Shown: positions 24,917 through 35,949 of the stretch, one piece after another | Layout: each line of letters starts with the position of its first letter | How positions within the stretch are numbered: position 1 is the first letter of the stretch | From: Acanthamoeba castellanii str. Neff | Taxonomy: Eukaryota; Discosea; Longamoebia; Acanthamoebidae | NCBI RefSeq assembly: GCF_000313135.1 | Contig: NW_004457466.1 | Location: 432,717 to 496,716 of the forward strand | Length of the DNA stretch: 64,000 bases | Direction of reading: 5' to 3' | Notes under the pieces: model-generated | Databases searched by the model: none | What the model was told of the DNA's origin: nothing | What the model saw: only the letters and a program-made list of their open reading frames with translations | Made by a program: the position numbers and the translations under genes

Positions 24917-26110
24917 TCAATCATCGCTGAAGATCTCGACAACGGAGAGAACGGTGCCGACGCCCTTGAAGAAGGTGCCGGCGGCCTTGCCGGTGACCTT
25001 GGCAGCGCCCGCGCCAGCTTTCAGGCCCGCCTTGCCTGCTTTCAAGCTCGCCTTGCCGCTCTTGGTCATGAAACCGTCCCCTGCGTTTGACCACCACACG
25101 ACACACACGACACACGACACACGACACACAGCACACGACACACGACACACACGACACACGACACACACGACACACACACCATTAGTTCAGGTCCTGGCTG
25201 CTGGCCAAGCCGCTTTGAGCGCAAAGCGAGGTACCCTTGACTCGAGAAACCGATGGAGAATGTGTGCCGCTGCTGCTGAAGGAAGAGGAGGATGAGGAGG
25301 AGGAATGGTAGTCCTGCGGCGCCGGAGCGGAATCCCGTGGCGGGTAGCCCTGCTCGTACTCCTCCTCGCCTCCTTCTCGCTCGAGCCCAAAGTCGAGCGC
25401 AGTCAAGGCCACCTGACCGATCAACCACCCAACATCAGAGACACGCGGGCACAAGTCATGCCACAAGCGGCTTGGCGCAGGCACACGTTAATTTGGCCGT
25501 GGTCGACGTTGTAGAGAGTGTGCCACTCTTGCTTCTCCACTCCTATGTACAGATCGTCCACCGGCAGGCTGATGTTGCCCAGCGAGTCGTCTACTCATGA
25601 AACAACGGTGCAGTGAATTGGCGTAAGCCAAACCGGGTGTGGGCAAAGTGAGTGGGTGTGCGGGGACCTGACGAGAGCATGTCCCAATCGTAGACGTGGA
25701 AGGTGACCTGGCGGTGGGTGGGCGTGGAGCCCAGCTCGAACTCGAACGACTCATTCCAGACCGGGTTCAACTGTGCGACCCGTTCCAGCCAATTAAACAG
25801 GTCGGTTGCTGCAATATGAAAAAAAGTTGCTCACCGAAAACGGAGAGGGAAGCACTTACGGTCTTCTTGATGGTGGCGGTCTTCTTGAAGTTCTTCTTCT
25901 CCTCCCCAGCCACCGCAATTACAACATACGGATCCGAGTACCCTGCACAATTGAACGAACGACTTAATGAAATTGGGAGGAGGCCGAAACAAAGAAAAGA
26001 ACGAAGAGGAGGAGAGGAAAACAGCGAAAGACTTGTGCCGGGTCCGTACCGTTACTATCAGCGGAGACGAGGTTCTGCGCGCAAATCATACGAACGCGTA
26101 CCTTACCCAT
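24917..26110 (-). CDS. C2-domain protein with amphipathic Lys/Ala/Gly tail
   Basis: Start at 26110 gives MGKVRVRMICAQNLVSADS, joined to NGYSDPYVVIAVAGEEKNF and KKTLNPVWNESFEFEL: a canonical N-terminal C2 domain with the calcium-loop Asp residues of SDPYV and the DWDMLSDDSLG loop, ending in WHTLYN. The domain resembles small membrane-targeted C2 proteins. After it come a Ser-rich stretch (about 25270-25310) and a tail of repeating Lys/Gly/Ala units (KSGKASLKAGKAGLKAGAG) that should form an amphipathic membrane-binding helix (inference), ending EIFSDD at stop 24917. Convergent with NOX. Introns carry CACGACA repeats. Confidence 0.85.
25094..25181. repeat. CACGACA/CACA intronic microsatellite
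   Basis: About 88 bp of alternating CACGACA and CACA units inside an intron of the C2-domain gene, just upstream (minus strand) of its last exon. Confidence 0.85.
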
Positions 26111-26365
26111 TGTGTTAGCAAGTGTTGTGTGCTGTGGTTCAGAGAGTATGTTGGTCGTCGCACAAACAGGGAAGAACTCGTCAAGCTCGAAGCTGGTGAT
26201 TGGCAGTTTGAACGCGTTTTTTGTTTCGATAGGACAACCGCACTGACCAATCCAGTGAGTAGCTCTGTCGAGAACCGGAAAGAAACTAGAAACTAACACG
26301 CGCAAGTGAACCAAATATTTGAATCTCACGGTGACGGGTTTGACTTGGCAACAAGTGGGTTTCCT

Positions 26366-27019
26366 TCACCTCTTCTCCTTGTGGAGGAACTGGAGGGCGA
26401 GGTAGGCCACGAGGAGGTAGAAGCCGGTCATGCCACTCAGCACGCCCACGTCGGTCCACACGCTGAGGCCCTCGGTGGTTTGGTCGATGATGGCCTTGCC
26501 CGGAATCCCGCCCACGACGCGTTCCACAAACTCGTTGTACACCAGCGCCTCGAAGCCGTACTGTAGCCATTCGTGCACCCCAGTGAGACACGCATCGCAC
26601 ACGACACCCATGACACACGCGACACGACACGACACGCACGACACGCAACACGAGGCACCAGAAGGAAAGGAGTTACCTTGATAAAGGAACTGTACTTGGC
26701 CCAGACATAGTAGTCTGGAATGGAGTTGGCGTTGATGTAGAACCCGGCGAAGATGAAGAAGAAGCCCAGGCACAAGGCCGTGACCACCTGCGCGATTTGT
26801 GTGCTTCCGGCCAAGTTACAGACCGCGAAGATCAACGCCTGTCGTGTCGTGTTGCGTGTCGTGTCATTCCGTGAGCATGTCTCATGCCAAGTGAAGAGAA
26901 GCAGTCGTATGCGGAAGGTACCTCGCCAGCCCATGAAGTCAGGAGCACGATGAAGACAAAGAAGAAGAAATGGTAGACCGGGGCGTCGCGCAGCCCCACC
27001 ATCCAATAGATGATCGAAC

Positions 27020-27068
<49 letters not shown>

Positions 27069-29136
27069 GCTCCGCCTGAGGAAGCAAAGCGCGTCAGAGG
27101 TAAAGAGACGCACCAACACAAACGAGCATGGCTAGCAGGGTGAAGCCTACGACCGTCTTGGAGATGAAGTAGGAGAATGCGTGGTACATTCCCGCTGCTC
27201 GTTCTCTGTGCGTTCGCCACAATAAGTTTCTGTGTCGGTCGCAGCGCACACAGGCACACAGGTACCACCGCACACGCACAGAGGGGGTAGGGCACCGGTT
27301 GTAGATGGAGCGCTGTTCGATGTACTGTGGCACGCTGCTGAAGGAGACGAAGGAGAGTAGAGCCACCGTCATGAAGAGCACGCCCAGCGTGTTCTGCACA
27401 TACAGCGAGTTCTCGGAGATCTGGAACCAGATGGACCCTGTGCACACCCGCAGCGGGAACTCTGACTGGTAAGCCTCGCGCCATCGCCGCGGGCGGCAAC
27501 CGCGTGCATGACAATTCACGCTGCAGTACATAAGGGCTCACGAACCGACGAGGAGGCCCATAACGATCTGTTGTCCGAATCGGGCGTAGAACAAGCTCGG
27601 ATGCCGAATCATGAACAGCAACTCCCTGGGTGTTCATCATCATCATCATCAGTAAGTACATCATCATCATCAATACAAATGGTAAATAAATAAAGGGTAC
27701 AAAAAATGAGTGTAGGGTTGTACCTGAGCAAGAGGACCCACATCTGCACGAAGATCGAGACGCCGTACTTTTCGATCTTGGTCAGGTTTTGCCTCTCCTG
27801 TCGGGGACGAACACACACGAGTGACGGTGAGAATGTGTGTGTGCACGTGCACCAAGCCACCGAAGTGGCGTTGTCCATGGACTGTGTGGCGTACGTAGTA
27901 TTCGCGGCGGCTGTCGGTGTGTTCACGGGCCAAGTCCTTGGCGAGGCTCTCGTAGGCGGTCGACTTGAGGTAGATATCCGCCAGCTGCTCCGTGGAGGGC
28001 ACCACCTCCTCGTATCGGCGCTCCTCCTATCGCCACCAGCCCCACTCCCAATCAGGCCCAGGCCCTGACCACGACCATTTGAGGACAAGGCTCGTCGTAC
28101 CTCGTCCGCCGCAATCAGGAAGCCTTCTTCGTCATCTTCGCCAGCTTGCGTGGCAGCCGGGTCTTGCAGATAGTCCTCTGCACGACAGGCACACACAGCG
28201 CGGCACGACACGACACGCACGGCGCACGAATTAGTCACAGCCAGGGATATGAGGTGTGAAATGACGATGAGTACCCTGGACCGAGTGGTGAGAGGTGGGG
28301 GCGGGGGAGGAAGTGGTGGCCGAGCGCATACCCGCGATCTCGGCTGTCGGCTTGGCCTCGGCCGTCGCGGCATAGTCGTAGTGGTGCGGGTCGTGCTGGT
28401 CGCCCTCGAGGAGGTCCTTCCTGCGGGCGTGGAACGCAATGTCCAAAATGAAGTCCGCCGGGTTCGTGTGCAGTGGCGGCCTGATGCTGAGCTTCTCGAA
28501 GTAGTCCACCACGTGGGACGCCTGCAGACCACTCATGTTAGCACTCATGCGGTGTGTGTAGTGTGTGCGGTGTGTGTCGTGTGGCGTGTGCGGTCGTGTG
28601 ATCGCGTGCCTTTCCAAAATAGAGGACGCGCCCTTGGGCAAGCAGCATGAGCTTGTCAAAGGCGCGGAACATGTGAGACGACGGCTGGTGGATCGTGCAG
28701 ATGACAGTCCGCTGGGATCGCGCCGCCAGCCTCTAATAAAGGGGTGGATCGCACCCACCACCACAAACAAACCAACCCTTTTGTGAGTAACACAACGCGC
28801 GCAGACACTCATCGGCAGGCCGCGGTGCGACGACCCAATGTACCTTGAGCATCAGCACCAGGTTGGTGGCGCCGTGGCTGTCCAGTCCCGATGTGGGTTC
28901 GTCCTGCAGCACGTGCACGGTCACGCGGTTGAGCGTGGGCGTGGTGGATCAGAGGCGCGAGCGGTTCGAACGCACCAGAAAGAGGAGCGAAGGCGACGAC
29001 ACGAGCTCGAGCGCGATGGCGACCCGCTTCTGCTCGCCGCCGGAGATGCCCCTGTTGGCGGCGTTGCCCACCTTGGAGTGCGCGATGTGCTCCAAGCCAA
29101 GCTCCTTCATCACCTGCATGACATGGGCCGATCGAC

Positions 29137-29218
<82 letters not shown>

Positions 29219-30370
29219 GTGTGTTGTGTGTTGTGTGTTGTGTGTTGTGTCAAAGAGCGTGCATTCACACCAAACAGAGCTAAACGCGACTCAGAGACAA
29301 TGAAGTCACGCACCTCGTCCACGCGGCGCTCCTTCTGCTCCGAGGTCATGCGGCTGGGCAGCTTCAGTCGCGCCGCGAACGACAGCGTCTCCCTCACCTT
29401 AGTAGCGGCAAATGAGTCAGGAGAAGAGGAGGAAGAAGTGGAAGAGAAAAAGAAGGTAACGTGTTACGGTCAGGGTGTCGAGCATGAGGTTGTCCTGCAT
29501 CACGTAGCCGGAGATGCGGCGGAAGTAGCTCTGCTTCTGCACGGGCTGCCCATTGAGCCGCACCTCTCCGCTCAGCCGGCCTGCGACGACACAACCAACC
29601 CAAGGTCAGGAATCCCACCCAGATCGCCACATCAAGAGCAGCCAGCTATGAGGGTTGCCAACTTGGAGGGCAGTACCGCGGACACCACGAGAGGCCAACA
29701 CGTCGAGCAGTGTGGTCTTGCCCGCACCTGCGTGGTCACGGCGAGTGGGTGAGAATGTGAGAAAGAAAGTCGGGGTGATTTTCTATTGGCCAAAAATGCG
29801 TGGTTCCCGGTCGCTCAACTTGGCCAATGATGTGGTGGACAGGTCAGGGTGAAGACTCGTCGTAATGAAGGGGAAGGTACCAGAGGCGCCCATGATGGCG
29901 CACAGTTCGCCCGGGTGTACGATGCCTTCGACTCCCCGCAGCAGTTGCTTCTCGTGGGCGCTGGCGGGATGGTGGTGCCCGCCGCGCTCGACGTCAGCGC
30001 CGCTGTAGGTCGCGTCGAGTCCCGGCGGACCTGCTGTTGCAGCAGCTCCTCCGGCGGACGAGCGCCACCGGGTGAGGCGGTGGTGAAGCGGGGCGGGGGT
30101 GGGGATGGAGTAGCGCAGGCCCTCCCAACTGAGTGTCACTCGTGGGAACCCAGCGTGCAGACCACCGCTTTCATCTGATGAGTTTGATGATGAAAAGAAG
30201 AAGATGCGCCGCCGACGTTGTTGTAGCGCTGCAATCCTCCGGCTGTGAGCAGGCGAGCCTCCTCGTCTTTGGCAGGGCCTGTGCTCCGTTGCATCTTTGT
30301 GCCTCTCTCCTCTTCCTGTCCTCCTTGTTGAATCTCTCCGGCCAAACAAGCGAGCCACGAAAAAGAACAA
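26366..30370 (-). CDS. ABCG-type half ABC transporter
   Basis: ABC transporter with the domain order NBD then membrane domain (ABCG/WHITE subfamily; functions as a dimer, usually exporting lipids or xenobiotics). Minus-strand order: [15 protein letters not shown] (about 30150), Walker A begun in CAIMGASG and completed across an intron as [14 protein letters not shown] (about 29890-29690), Q-loop region GYVMQDN, signature [18 protein letters not shown] (about 29040), Walker [16 protein letters not shown] (split by an intron, about 28900), H-loop [19 protein letters not shown]. Then a 2-span-plus-bundle membrane domain ([38 protein letters not shown]) ending [11 protein letters not shown] at stop 26366. 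The true start is unclear: the frame is open to 30370 without an in-frame ATG, and an ATG at 30294 lies in another frame. At least fifteen exons. Confidence 0.9.
27024..27066. repeat. (GT)n dinucleotide tract in ABCG intron
   Basis: Uninterrupted GT repeat of about 21 units within an intron between membrane-domain exons. Confidence 0.95.
29139..29250. repeat. Long (TG)n tract with TGTGT variant tail in ABCG intron
   Basis: About 39 TG units (29139-29217) followed by GTGTT-type units to 29250. The longest simple repeat in the window. It sits in an intron of the nucleotide-binding domain region. Confidence 0.95.
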
Positions 30371-30663
30371 TTCTAAAAAGAAATATTAAACTCACGAATG
30401 CTGACGTGGAAAGAACCATTTCGGAAACATTTCGAAATGTATTTCGAAACTATTTCGGAGATTGTTGATTTTCGCCCGCGTTGTGCCCGCGTTGCCTTCT
30501 GTTCGCTTTGCGATTGCCCAGTGGCCGGGGGCCACGCAAAGATTCGCATGTCTTCAGCAGGGAGTGGTGGTCTATGTTCGGTAAAACGCAAGACAACCAG
30601 TAGCGAAAAGGACGAAGCAAAGGTCGAGGCTGTAACGCTTGCCCAGCTTGCGCTTGGCTGGAG
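30371..30663. promoter_or_regulatory. Divergent intergenic region ABCG / F-box-WD40
   Basis: About 290 bp between the transporter's unresolved start and the F-box ATG at 30664. AT-richer segment 30355-30470 contains tandem-like ATTTCGAAA/ATTTCGGA words (30418-30460: repeated ATTTCGGA, ATTTCGAAA). They may be regulatory but are unproven. Confidence 0.4.
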
Positions 30664-33474
30664 ATGGAGGCGCTGCCCGACGAGCTGCACGTCCACATCT
30701 TTTCTTTTCTCACCGTGTTCGATCTATGCCGGTACGTCGGCCCCCCCTCATGATTTGCACCAACCTCTGATCGGATAGAGGCGCTGGGTGCAGCTTTACA
30801 AGAAGAAGGAATTGAATCCTCATGAAGCTCGTGTTGTTATTGATGGCACGTTGCACCTCAGATCTGTTGAGGCTGTGTGCCGGCAGTGGCAGCGACTGGC
30901 GGGCGAGGCGTCGCTGTGGCGCGGGCTGATGCTGGCCGACTGCCGCTCGCCCGGCCGCGTGCGCCAGGTGGTCGAGGCGGCGGCGCAGATCGGCTCCGAC
31001 CACACGCAGCAGCAGCTGCTACTCCACCACAGCTCGCCGCACCTGCTGCCCTCGGTCCTCCACCCGGCGGCCTCCGCGTCGCCATCAAGCTCGCCGGCGT
31101 CGGGCTGGAAGGCGACCACTACTAGCGCGATGCCGCACTCTGGGCTGAAGCACTGGTACCGCCAGCTGCGAGCCGAGGAGCGCAACTGGGCCACCGGCCG
31201 GTATCGCACCTTGGACAACGAAGCCCTCCGGACCCGTACGCGATCGCCTCCCCCCCACACGACACACCGCACACACGGCACGCTGCACACGACACACGCG
31301 GCACGCGGCACACGACACACGGCGCTCACGTATGGCACTCATTCCTAAACTCGCCAACCCCAGAGAAACCACATCATCCTGGCGGATGCGAGTATGTCGA
31401 TATCAGCGGGCGATACGTGGTGAGCGGTGGTTGGGACTTCGGACTCAAGGTTACATCTTCTGTCTCCCGCCGGGCTGTCCACGACATGGCCAATGGAGGC
31501 AACTAATCCATCGCATGCAACACGCAACACGCAACACGCAACACGCAACACGCAACACGCAACAGCAACACGCAACACGCAACACGACACCGGTGAGCAC
31601 AGATCTATGACTTGCAGCAGCGCCAGGCGGAAGGTGACTCGGGCGACGCGAAGGACTCGTTGCACCTGCTGGAGCCTATAAAGCAGATACACAACGCGCA
31701 CGCCGATGGTGTGCTGAGCGTCAAGATTGTCGGTGGTACGGGCCACTCGCTCAGCGAGATTCGATTCAATGGTAACACTCACACTTCTGCAGGTCAGTTC
31801 CTGTCGTGCAGCGAAGAGGCTATAGCGCTGTGGGACCTTGAATCAGGCGCGCTTCAGAAGACGTTCCAGATCGACGATGGGTCCTTCGTCTTCGCCGACA
31901 TCGACAGACACGCTCGCTTTATCGCCGCAGGTGAGTCCGACATGAGGAATCAGGCTGGGAATTCTTAGGCCCGACTAGTACTCATGGCACACGACACGCG
32001 ACACGCGACACGCGACACAACACGCGCACGACACATACGACACACGACACAACACGCGCACAGGCACGGAACAGGGACATTTGGTGGTTTGGAAAAGCGA
32101 AGGAGAACAGATGCTGAAGACGAGTTCCTGGAGAGAAGAGGAGAAGCGCGTCCACGAAGACAGCCACCTATCAATGATGGCCGCGGCAGAGGAGGACCTG
32201 TTCTCCTCCCACTCCTCCCCTCCGCCGCTCGATTTGATCTCATCGCCGCCGGGTTCTGTGAACCTCTTCCCTCCGTCCTTCTTCACCACCTCGCCCGCTT
32301 CGTTCATCTCACCACCGCCATCATCACCATCATCGCCATTGTCGCAACTATCATCATCACCAACTTCTGATAACGCGTCCAGCGCATCCTCGCCGCCGCG
32401 CTGGCGCAACCTGCAGCTGGTCCCCGCGCACACGAAGCGGACGAGAGTCGTCCACTTCCCCCGGTGGAGCGACGGCGAGCTGCTCGTGAGCGCCTCCTAC
32501 GACGGCATGATCGCACTGTGGCGCACCGAATTCTTCTCCACCCACCACCACCACCACCACCACCAAGCAGTCGCGCCCTCATCGACCTCATCAGCGCACG
32601 GAAGCGAGCCGCGAGCGTTCTACCACGCATCGGACGTCGTGTGCCTCAGCTCCTCCGAGTCGGGTACCGCAAACTTGCCATGTTCACAAAGTTGACGGCA
32701 GAGCGCTGAGTGGGTGGGTGGTTGGTGATCAGACCCGCATCTCCTGTTCTCGGGTGGCTTCGATTGTGCGGCGAAGCTGTGGGATCTGCGCATGGCGGCC
32801 AGCCCGATCGCGCGGGCCAAGGGAGCGCCTCCCTCCTCAGCTATTGCTGGGTACGAGTGGAAGGACATCACCCGACGTTTGGCTGATTATAACATGTAAG
32901 CGCTCCAGCACTCGCACACACACAAAACACGCGACACACACACACTCACACACACTCACACACGACACAGACACGACACAGACACACACACAACACACAC
33001 GACACACAACACACTCACACACAAGATATTGCTGACTCTGCGGCCACAGGATGCTACGACGACCGGAGTCAAACAAAGGATACTACACCACCACACTGGA
33101 CTGTGACGACTGGAAGCTCATCGCCGGCGTGGGGCACCAGCTGTGGATTTGGGACAGGTAAGCCCAACCCCCGCAATACCACACACCACACACCTTGACG
33201 CCAGGCGGGACTCACTCACACCCCCGAGCATCCTCCGCCAGGCGAAAGTTGGGCGAGTGCATGTACACGATCGACGCGTGCAGTCCCGAAGAAGAAGTCT
33301 GGTACGTGATTGAGGCGGTCACCCCAAGACCTTCTTTCTTTGGAATGTGTCAATGGTTGTTGATGTTCACCACGGTTCGGTGTGCGCGTTAGGAGTGCGC
33401 GAGCGTGGGGTCCCCACTTGGTGACGGGATCGCGGGACGGCTACGTGCGCCTTATCGACTTCTCCCGCTCCTGA
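30664..33474 (+). CDS. F-box / WD40 repeat protein
   Basis: Candidate substrate receptor of an SCF ubiquitin ligase. Start 30664 opens directly with an F-box: EALPDELHVHIFSFLTVFD (residues 2-20), continuing AVCRQWQRLAGEASLWRGL. WD40 blades follow: IHNAHADGVLSVKIVGG, FLSCSEEAIALWDLESG (about 31800), GHLVVWKSEGE (about 32075), LVSASYDGMIALW (about 32490), LFSGGFDCAAKLWDLRMA (about 32750), AGVGHQLWIWDR (about 33130) and LVTGSRDGYVRLIDFSRS at stop 33474. A Ser/Pro-rich insert (about 32180-32400) and a polyhistidine run (32547-32563) interrupt the propeller. About ten exons, with introns full of ACAC-type repeats. The substrate is unknown. Confidence 0.9.
31516..31593. repeat. (CAACACG)n heptamer tandem repeat in F-box intron
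   Basis: About nine to ten copies of a GCAACAC heptamer, one copy shortened to CAACAG, in the intron before exon 31617 of the F-box/WD40 gene. Confidence 0.9.
32917..33024. repeat. CACA/CACTCA-rich intronic microsatellite
   Basis: About 108 bp of imperfect CA, CACGACA and ACACTCA units in an intron of the F-box/WD40 gene. Confidence 0.85.
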
Positions 33475-34086
33475 AGAAAGAAGTAGTCAAGTGGGTTGGC
33501 TGAGGTGCTCCTTCCCTGTGGCTTGCTTTGGGCTCATCATCGGCTGAATGACAAACAAGGCTTCTTTTCTCTTTGCTTTGCTGCTCAGTTCTTCTCCGTT
33601 TGTTTCCTTTTGCTTCGGCGGATCTCTGGCGGAGTTCTGCGGAAAACGACGACGGCAGCTTCTGCTGACCACGAGTTGCTGTCCGACCACCAGCCAATCA
33701 GGAGAGTAGAAGTAAGGGCTGGCCAACAGGCACACGGCGTTCTGCGGTTGGTTTCCGTCACTGCCAACGCCCCCAGCTCACTGCCGTCGTTTTTTAACTC
33801 CTGTGTAGCCGGTCGCACAGGGCGACCACTACGGAGAGAGAAGGCAACTCCTTCGGTCTCCGCGCCGCCTCATAAAAGGGGCCAGCCCTGGTCTTTGTTG
33901 ATCATCATCATCATCACCACCCGCTCTCTCTCCAACACCAACCGCAACCAAAACGCACTTGAACTGTTCTATCTGGTACGCAACACACTGCCTTACCTGA
34001 TCACCCAAGTCTTGGTCTTCTTTTTGTTGTTCGTAGCTGATCATCCTCAACTTCATCTTCATCATCATGCAGACTTTATTCTAGAT
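33475..34086. other. Upstream region of the cellulase gene
   Basis: 612 bp. An open frame continuous with the cellulase begins at 33496, but its translation is low-complexity, hydrophobic and starts without ATG. The signal peptide at 34087 argues that this is leader and promoter. A TATA-like CATAAAAGG at 33871 lies 216 bp before the ATG, and TCATCA repeats follow at 33900-33918. Confidence 0.5.
33871..33879 (+). promoter_or_regulatory. Possible TATA-like element for cellulase gene
   Basis: CATAAAAGG in a GC-rich context, the only such motif in the upstream region. Position-based inference only. Confidence 0.25.
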
Positions 34087-35801
34087 ATGAACGGTCAAGC
34101 TTGGTTGATGTGGGCGTGCGCCCTTGCTCTCTCCGTCGTCGTCTTCATGAGCGCGCCCGCCGTGGGCCAGTCCTGCTACGCGCCCACCGCGCTCAACTTC
34201 ACCTCCGAGGCCGGCAAGCTGTGGGTCAACGGCCAGCGCTACCACCTCAAGGGCACCTCGTGGTTCGGCTTCGAGACCGCGGCCTGCACCGTGCACGGCC
34301 TGTGGGCCAACTCCTACACCTTCTTCCTCGACTTCCTGGCCGCGCAGGGCTTCAACGCCATCCGCCTGCCGTTCCACCTCGAGCTGGTGCTCAACGAGAA
34401 GTCGCCCAACGGCATCAACTACGGCGCCGGCGCCAACGCCGACCTGCAGGGCCTCAACTCCCTCCAGGTCATGGACAAGATCGTCCAGGCCGCCGCCGCC
34501 CGCGGGCTGCTTATCATGCTCGACCTCCACTCCTTCGCGCCCGACCAGTTCATGTCCGACGGCATGTGGTACAACGGAGCCAACCCCGAGTCCAAGGTCA
34601 TCGCCGGCTGGACCAAGCTGCTCCAGCGCTACAAGAACCAGTGGAACGTGATCGCGGCCGATCTCAAGAACGAGCCGCACACCTCGACCTGGGGCACCGG
34701 CAACCCCAACACCGACTGGAACCTGGGCGCGGCCCGCCTGGCCGACGCCATCGCCAGCGCCGTGAGCGACCGCTTCCTCATGTTCGTCGAGGGCGTGTCC
34801 AACTCGCCGCCGTGCCGCGAGAACTGCTTCTGGGGCGAGAACCTGACCGGCGCCCGCACCAACCCCGTCGTGATCGCCAACCCGGCCAAGCTGGTCTACT
34901 CGCCCCACGTCTACGGCCCCAACGTGTTCGGCCAGTCCTACTTCTCGGCCGGCAACTTCCCCGCCAACATGCCCGCCATCTGGGAGGACCACTGGGGCTT
35001 CATCCCCGCCGCCACCGGCCGCGCCTTCGTCATCGGCGAGTGGGGCGGCCCGTTCAGCGGCAAGGACCAGGTCTGGATGGAGGCCCTGGTGGCCTACCTC
35101 AAGGCCAAGGACTCGACCGACCAGTTCTTCTGGTGCCTCAACCCCAACTCGGGCGACACCGGCGGCCTCCTGAAGAACGACTGGAGCTCGCCCGAGTCGG
35201 GCAAGCTGGCCCTCCTGGCCAACCTCGTCTCCGCCCCGACCAAGTTCTCGGTCAACGCCCAGGGTCTGGTGTGCCTCAACGGCGCCACGGGACCTGCCCA
35301 GCCCTCGGCCTCGTCTTCGCCCGCCGCGCCCAAGCCCTCGGCCTCGTCTTCGCCCGCCGCGCCCAAGCCATCGGCTTCGTCGTCGCCCGCCGCACCCAAG
35401 CCCTCGGCCTCATCGTCGCCCGCGGCGGCCAAGCCCTCGGCCTCGTCTTCGCCCGCCGCACCCAAGGCCTCGGCCTCGTCGTCGCCGGCTGCGGCCAAGC
35501 CGTCGGCTTCTTCTTCGCCCGCCGCGCCCAAGCCCTCGGCCTCGTCGTCGCCCGCTGCCCCGTCCACACCGACTTCAGCTTTTTCGCTGGCACGAGCGCG
35601 TGGTGGCTCGCTGTGACGATCCCCGGCTCGACGTCAGCCTCGCTGGACTGCGGCAACGGCCAGGGCCTGGTGGAGATGACTCCGGCTTGGCTGCCCAACA
35701 TGTGGACCTTCGCGTCGACCAACGGCCAGGCCTGCAAGTCGACCCTCACCTTCGTCGTCAACGGCGGCGCTCCCCAGACCGTCACCGCGCCCTGGGCTTG
35801 A
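34087..35801 (+). CDS. Secreted GH5 endoglucanase with repeat linker and expansin-like C-terminal module (apparent frame break)
   Basis: Signal peptide (residues 1-28, ending PAVGQ), then a GH5 (beta/alpha)8 domain resembling actinobacterial GH5_1 endoglucanases such as Acidothermus E1: YHLKGTSWFGFETAACTVHG, FNAIRLPFHLELVLN, the acid/base Glu in DLKNEPH (about 34665) and the nucleophile Glu in VIGEWGG (about 35035). Then eight 11-residue PSASSSPAAPK-type units (35302-35565). The frame stops at 35616, but a different frame carries AGTSAWWLAVTIPGSTSAS to GAPQTVTAPWA (stop 35801), whose Trp pattern resembles expansin/CBM63 cellulose-binding domains. A missing T in the T-run 35580-35584 would join them; an intron ending at 35577 is an alternative. 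The catalytic part has no intron and near-total G/C third positions. Likely role: cellulose turnover, for example at excystment or feeding. Confidence 0.9.
35302..35565 (+). repeat. 33-bp coding minisatellite, eight copies
   Basis: Eight tandem 33-bp units encode PSASSSPAAPK with Pro/Ala variants in copies 4, 5 and 6. It serves as a flexible linker, probably O-glycosylated, between catalytic and C-terminal modules. Confidence 0.9.
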
Positions 35802-35949
35802 AGAAGACCGCCTCTGTTCTCTTCTCTCTTCTTTCCTTCTTGGTTGTAATCTATGATCCTACCAACATAAAAACTCTGTAATTAATATACTCACATCAGC
35901 ATCTCCCACCAACAACATCACACAATCGGCCTTGCATCCAAGTTGCACG

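Noticed and set aside
27609..28532. 307-codon minus-strand frame in the ABCG locus
   Set aside because: Runs across several ABCG introns in a frame other than the conserved one.
31516..31593. Regular short direct repeats resembling a CRISPR array
   Set aside because: Units are 7 bp with no spacers, inside a eukaryotic intron: a microsatellite.
33496..34086. N-terminal extension of the cellulase
   Set aside because: No ATG at its start, low-complexity translation, and a proper signal peptide begins at 34087.
34081..34992. 303-codon antisense frame opposite the cellulase
   Set aside because: Its Gly/Val/Glu-rich translation is the mirror of extreme G/C third-position use in the GH5 gene.
34101..35580. 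Long alternative plus-strand frame within the cellulase
   Set aside because: Arg/Pro-rich shadow of the GC-rich GH5 frame. Only its end (after about 35,580) is accepted, as the displaced C-terminal module.
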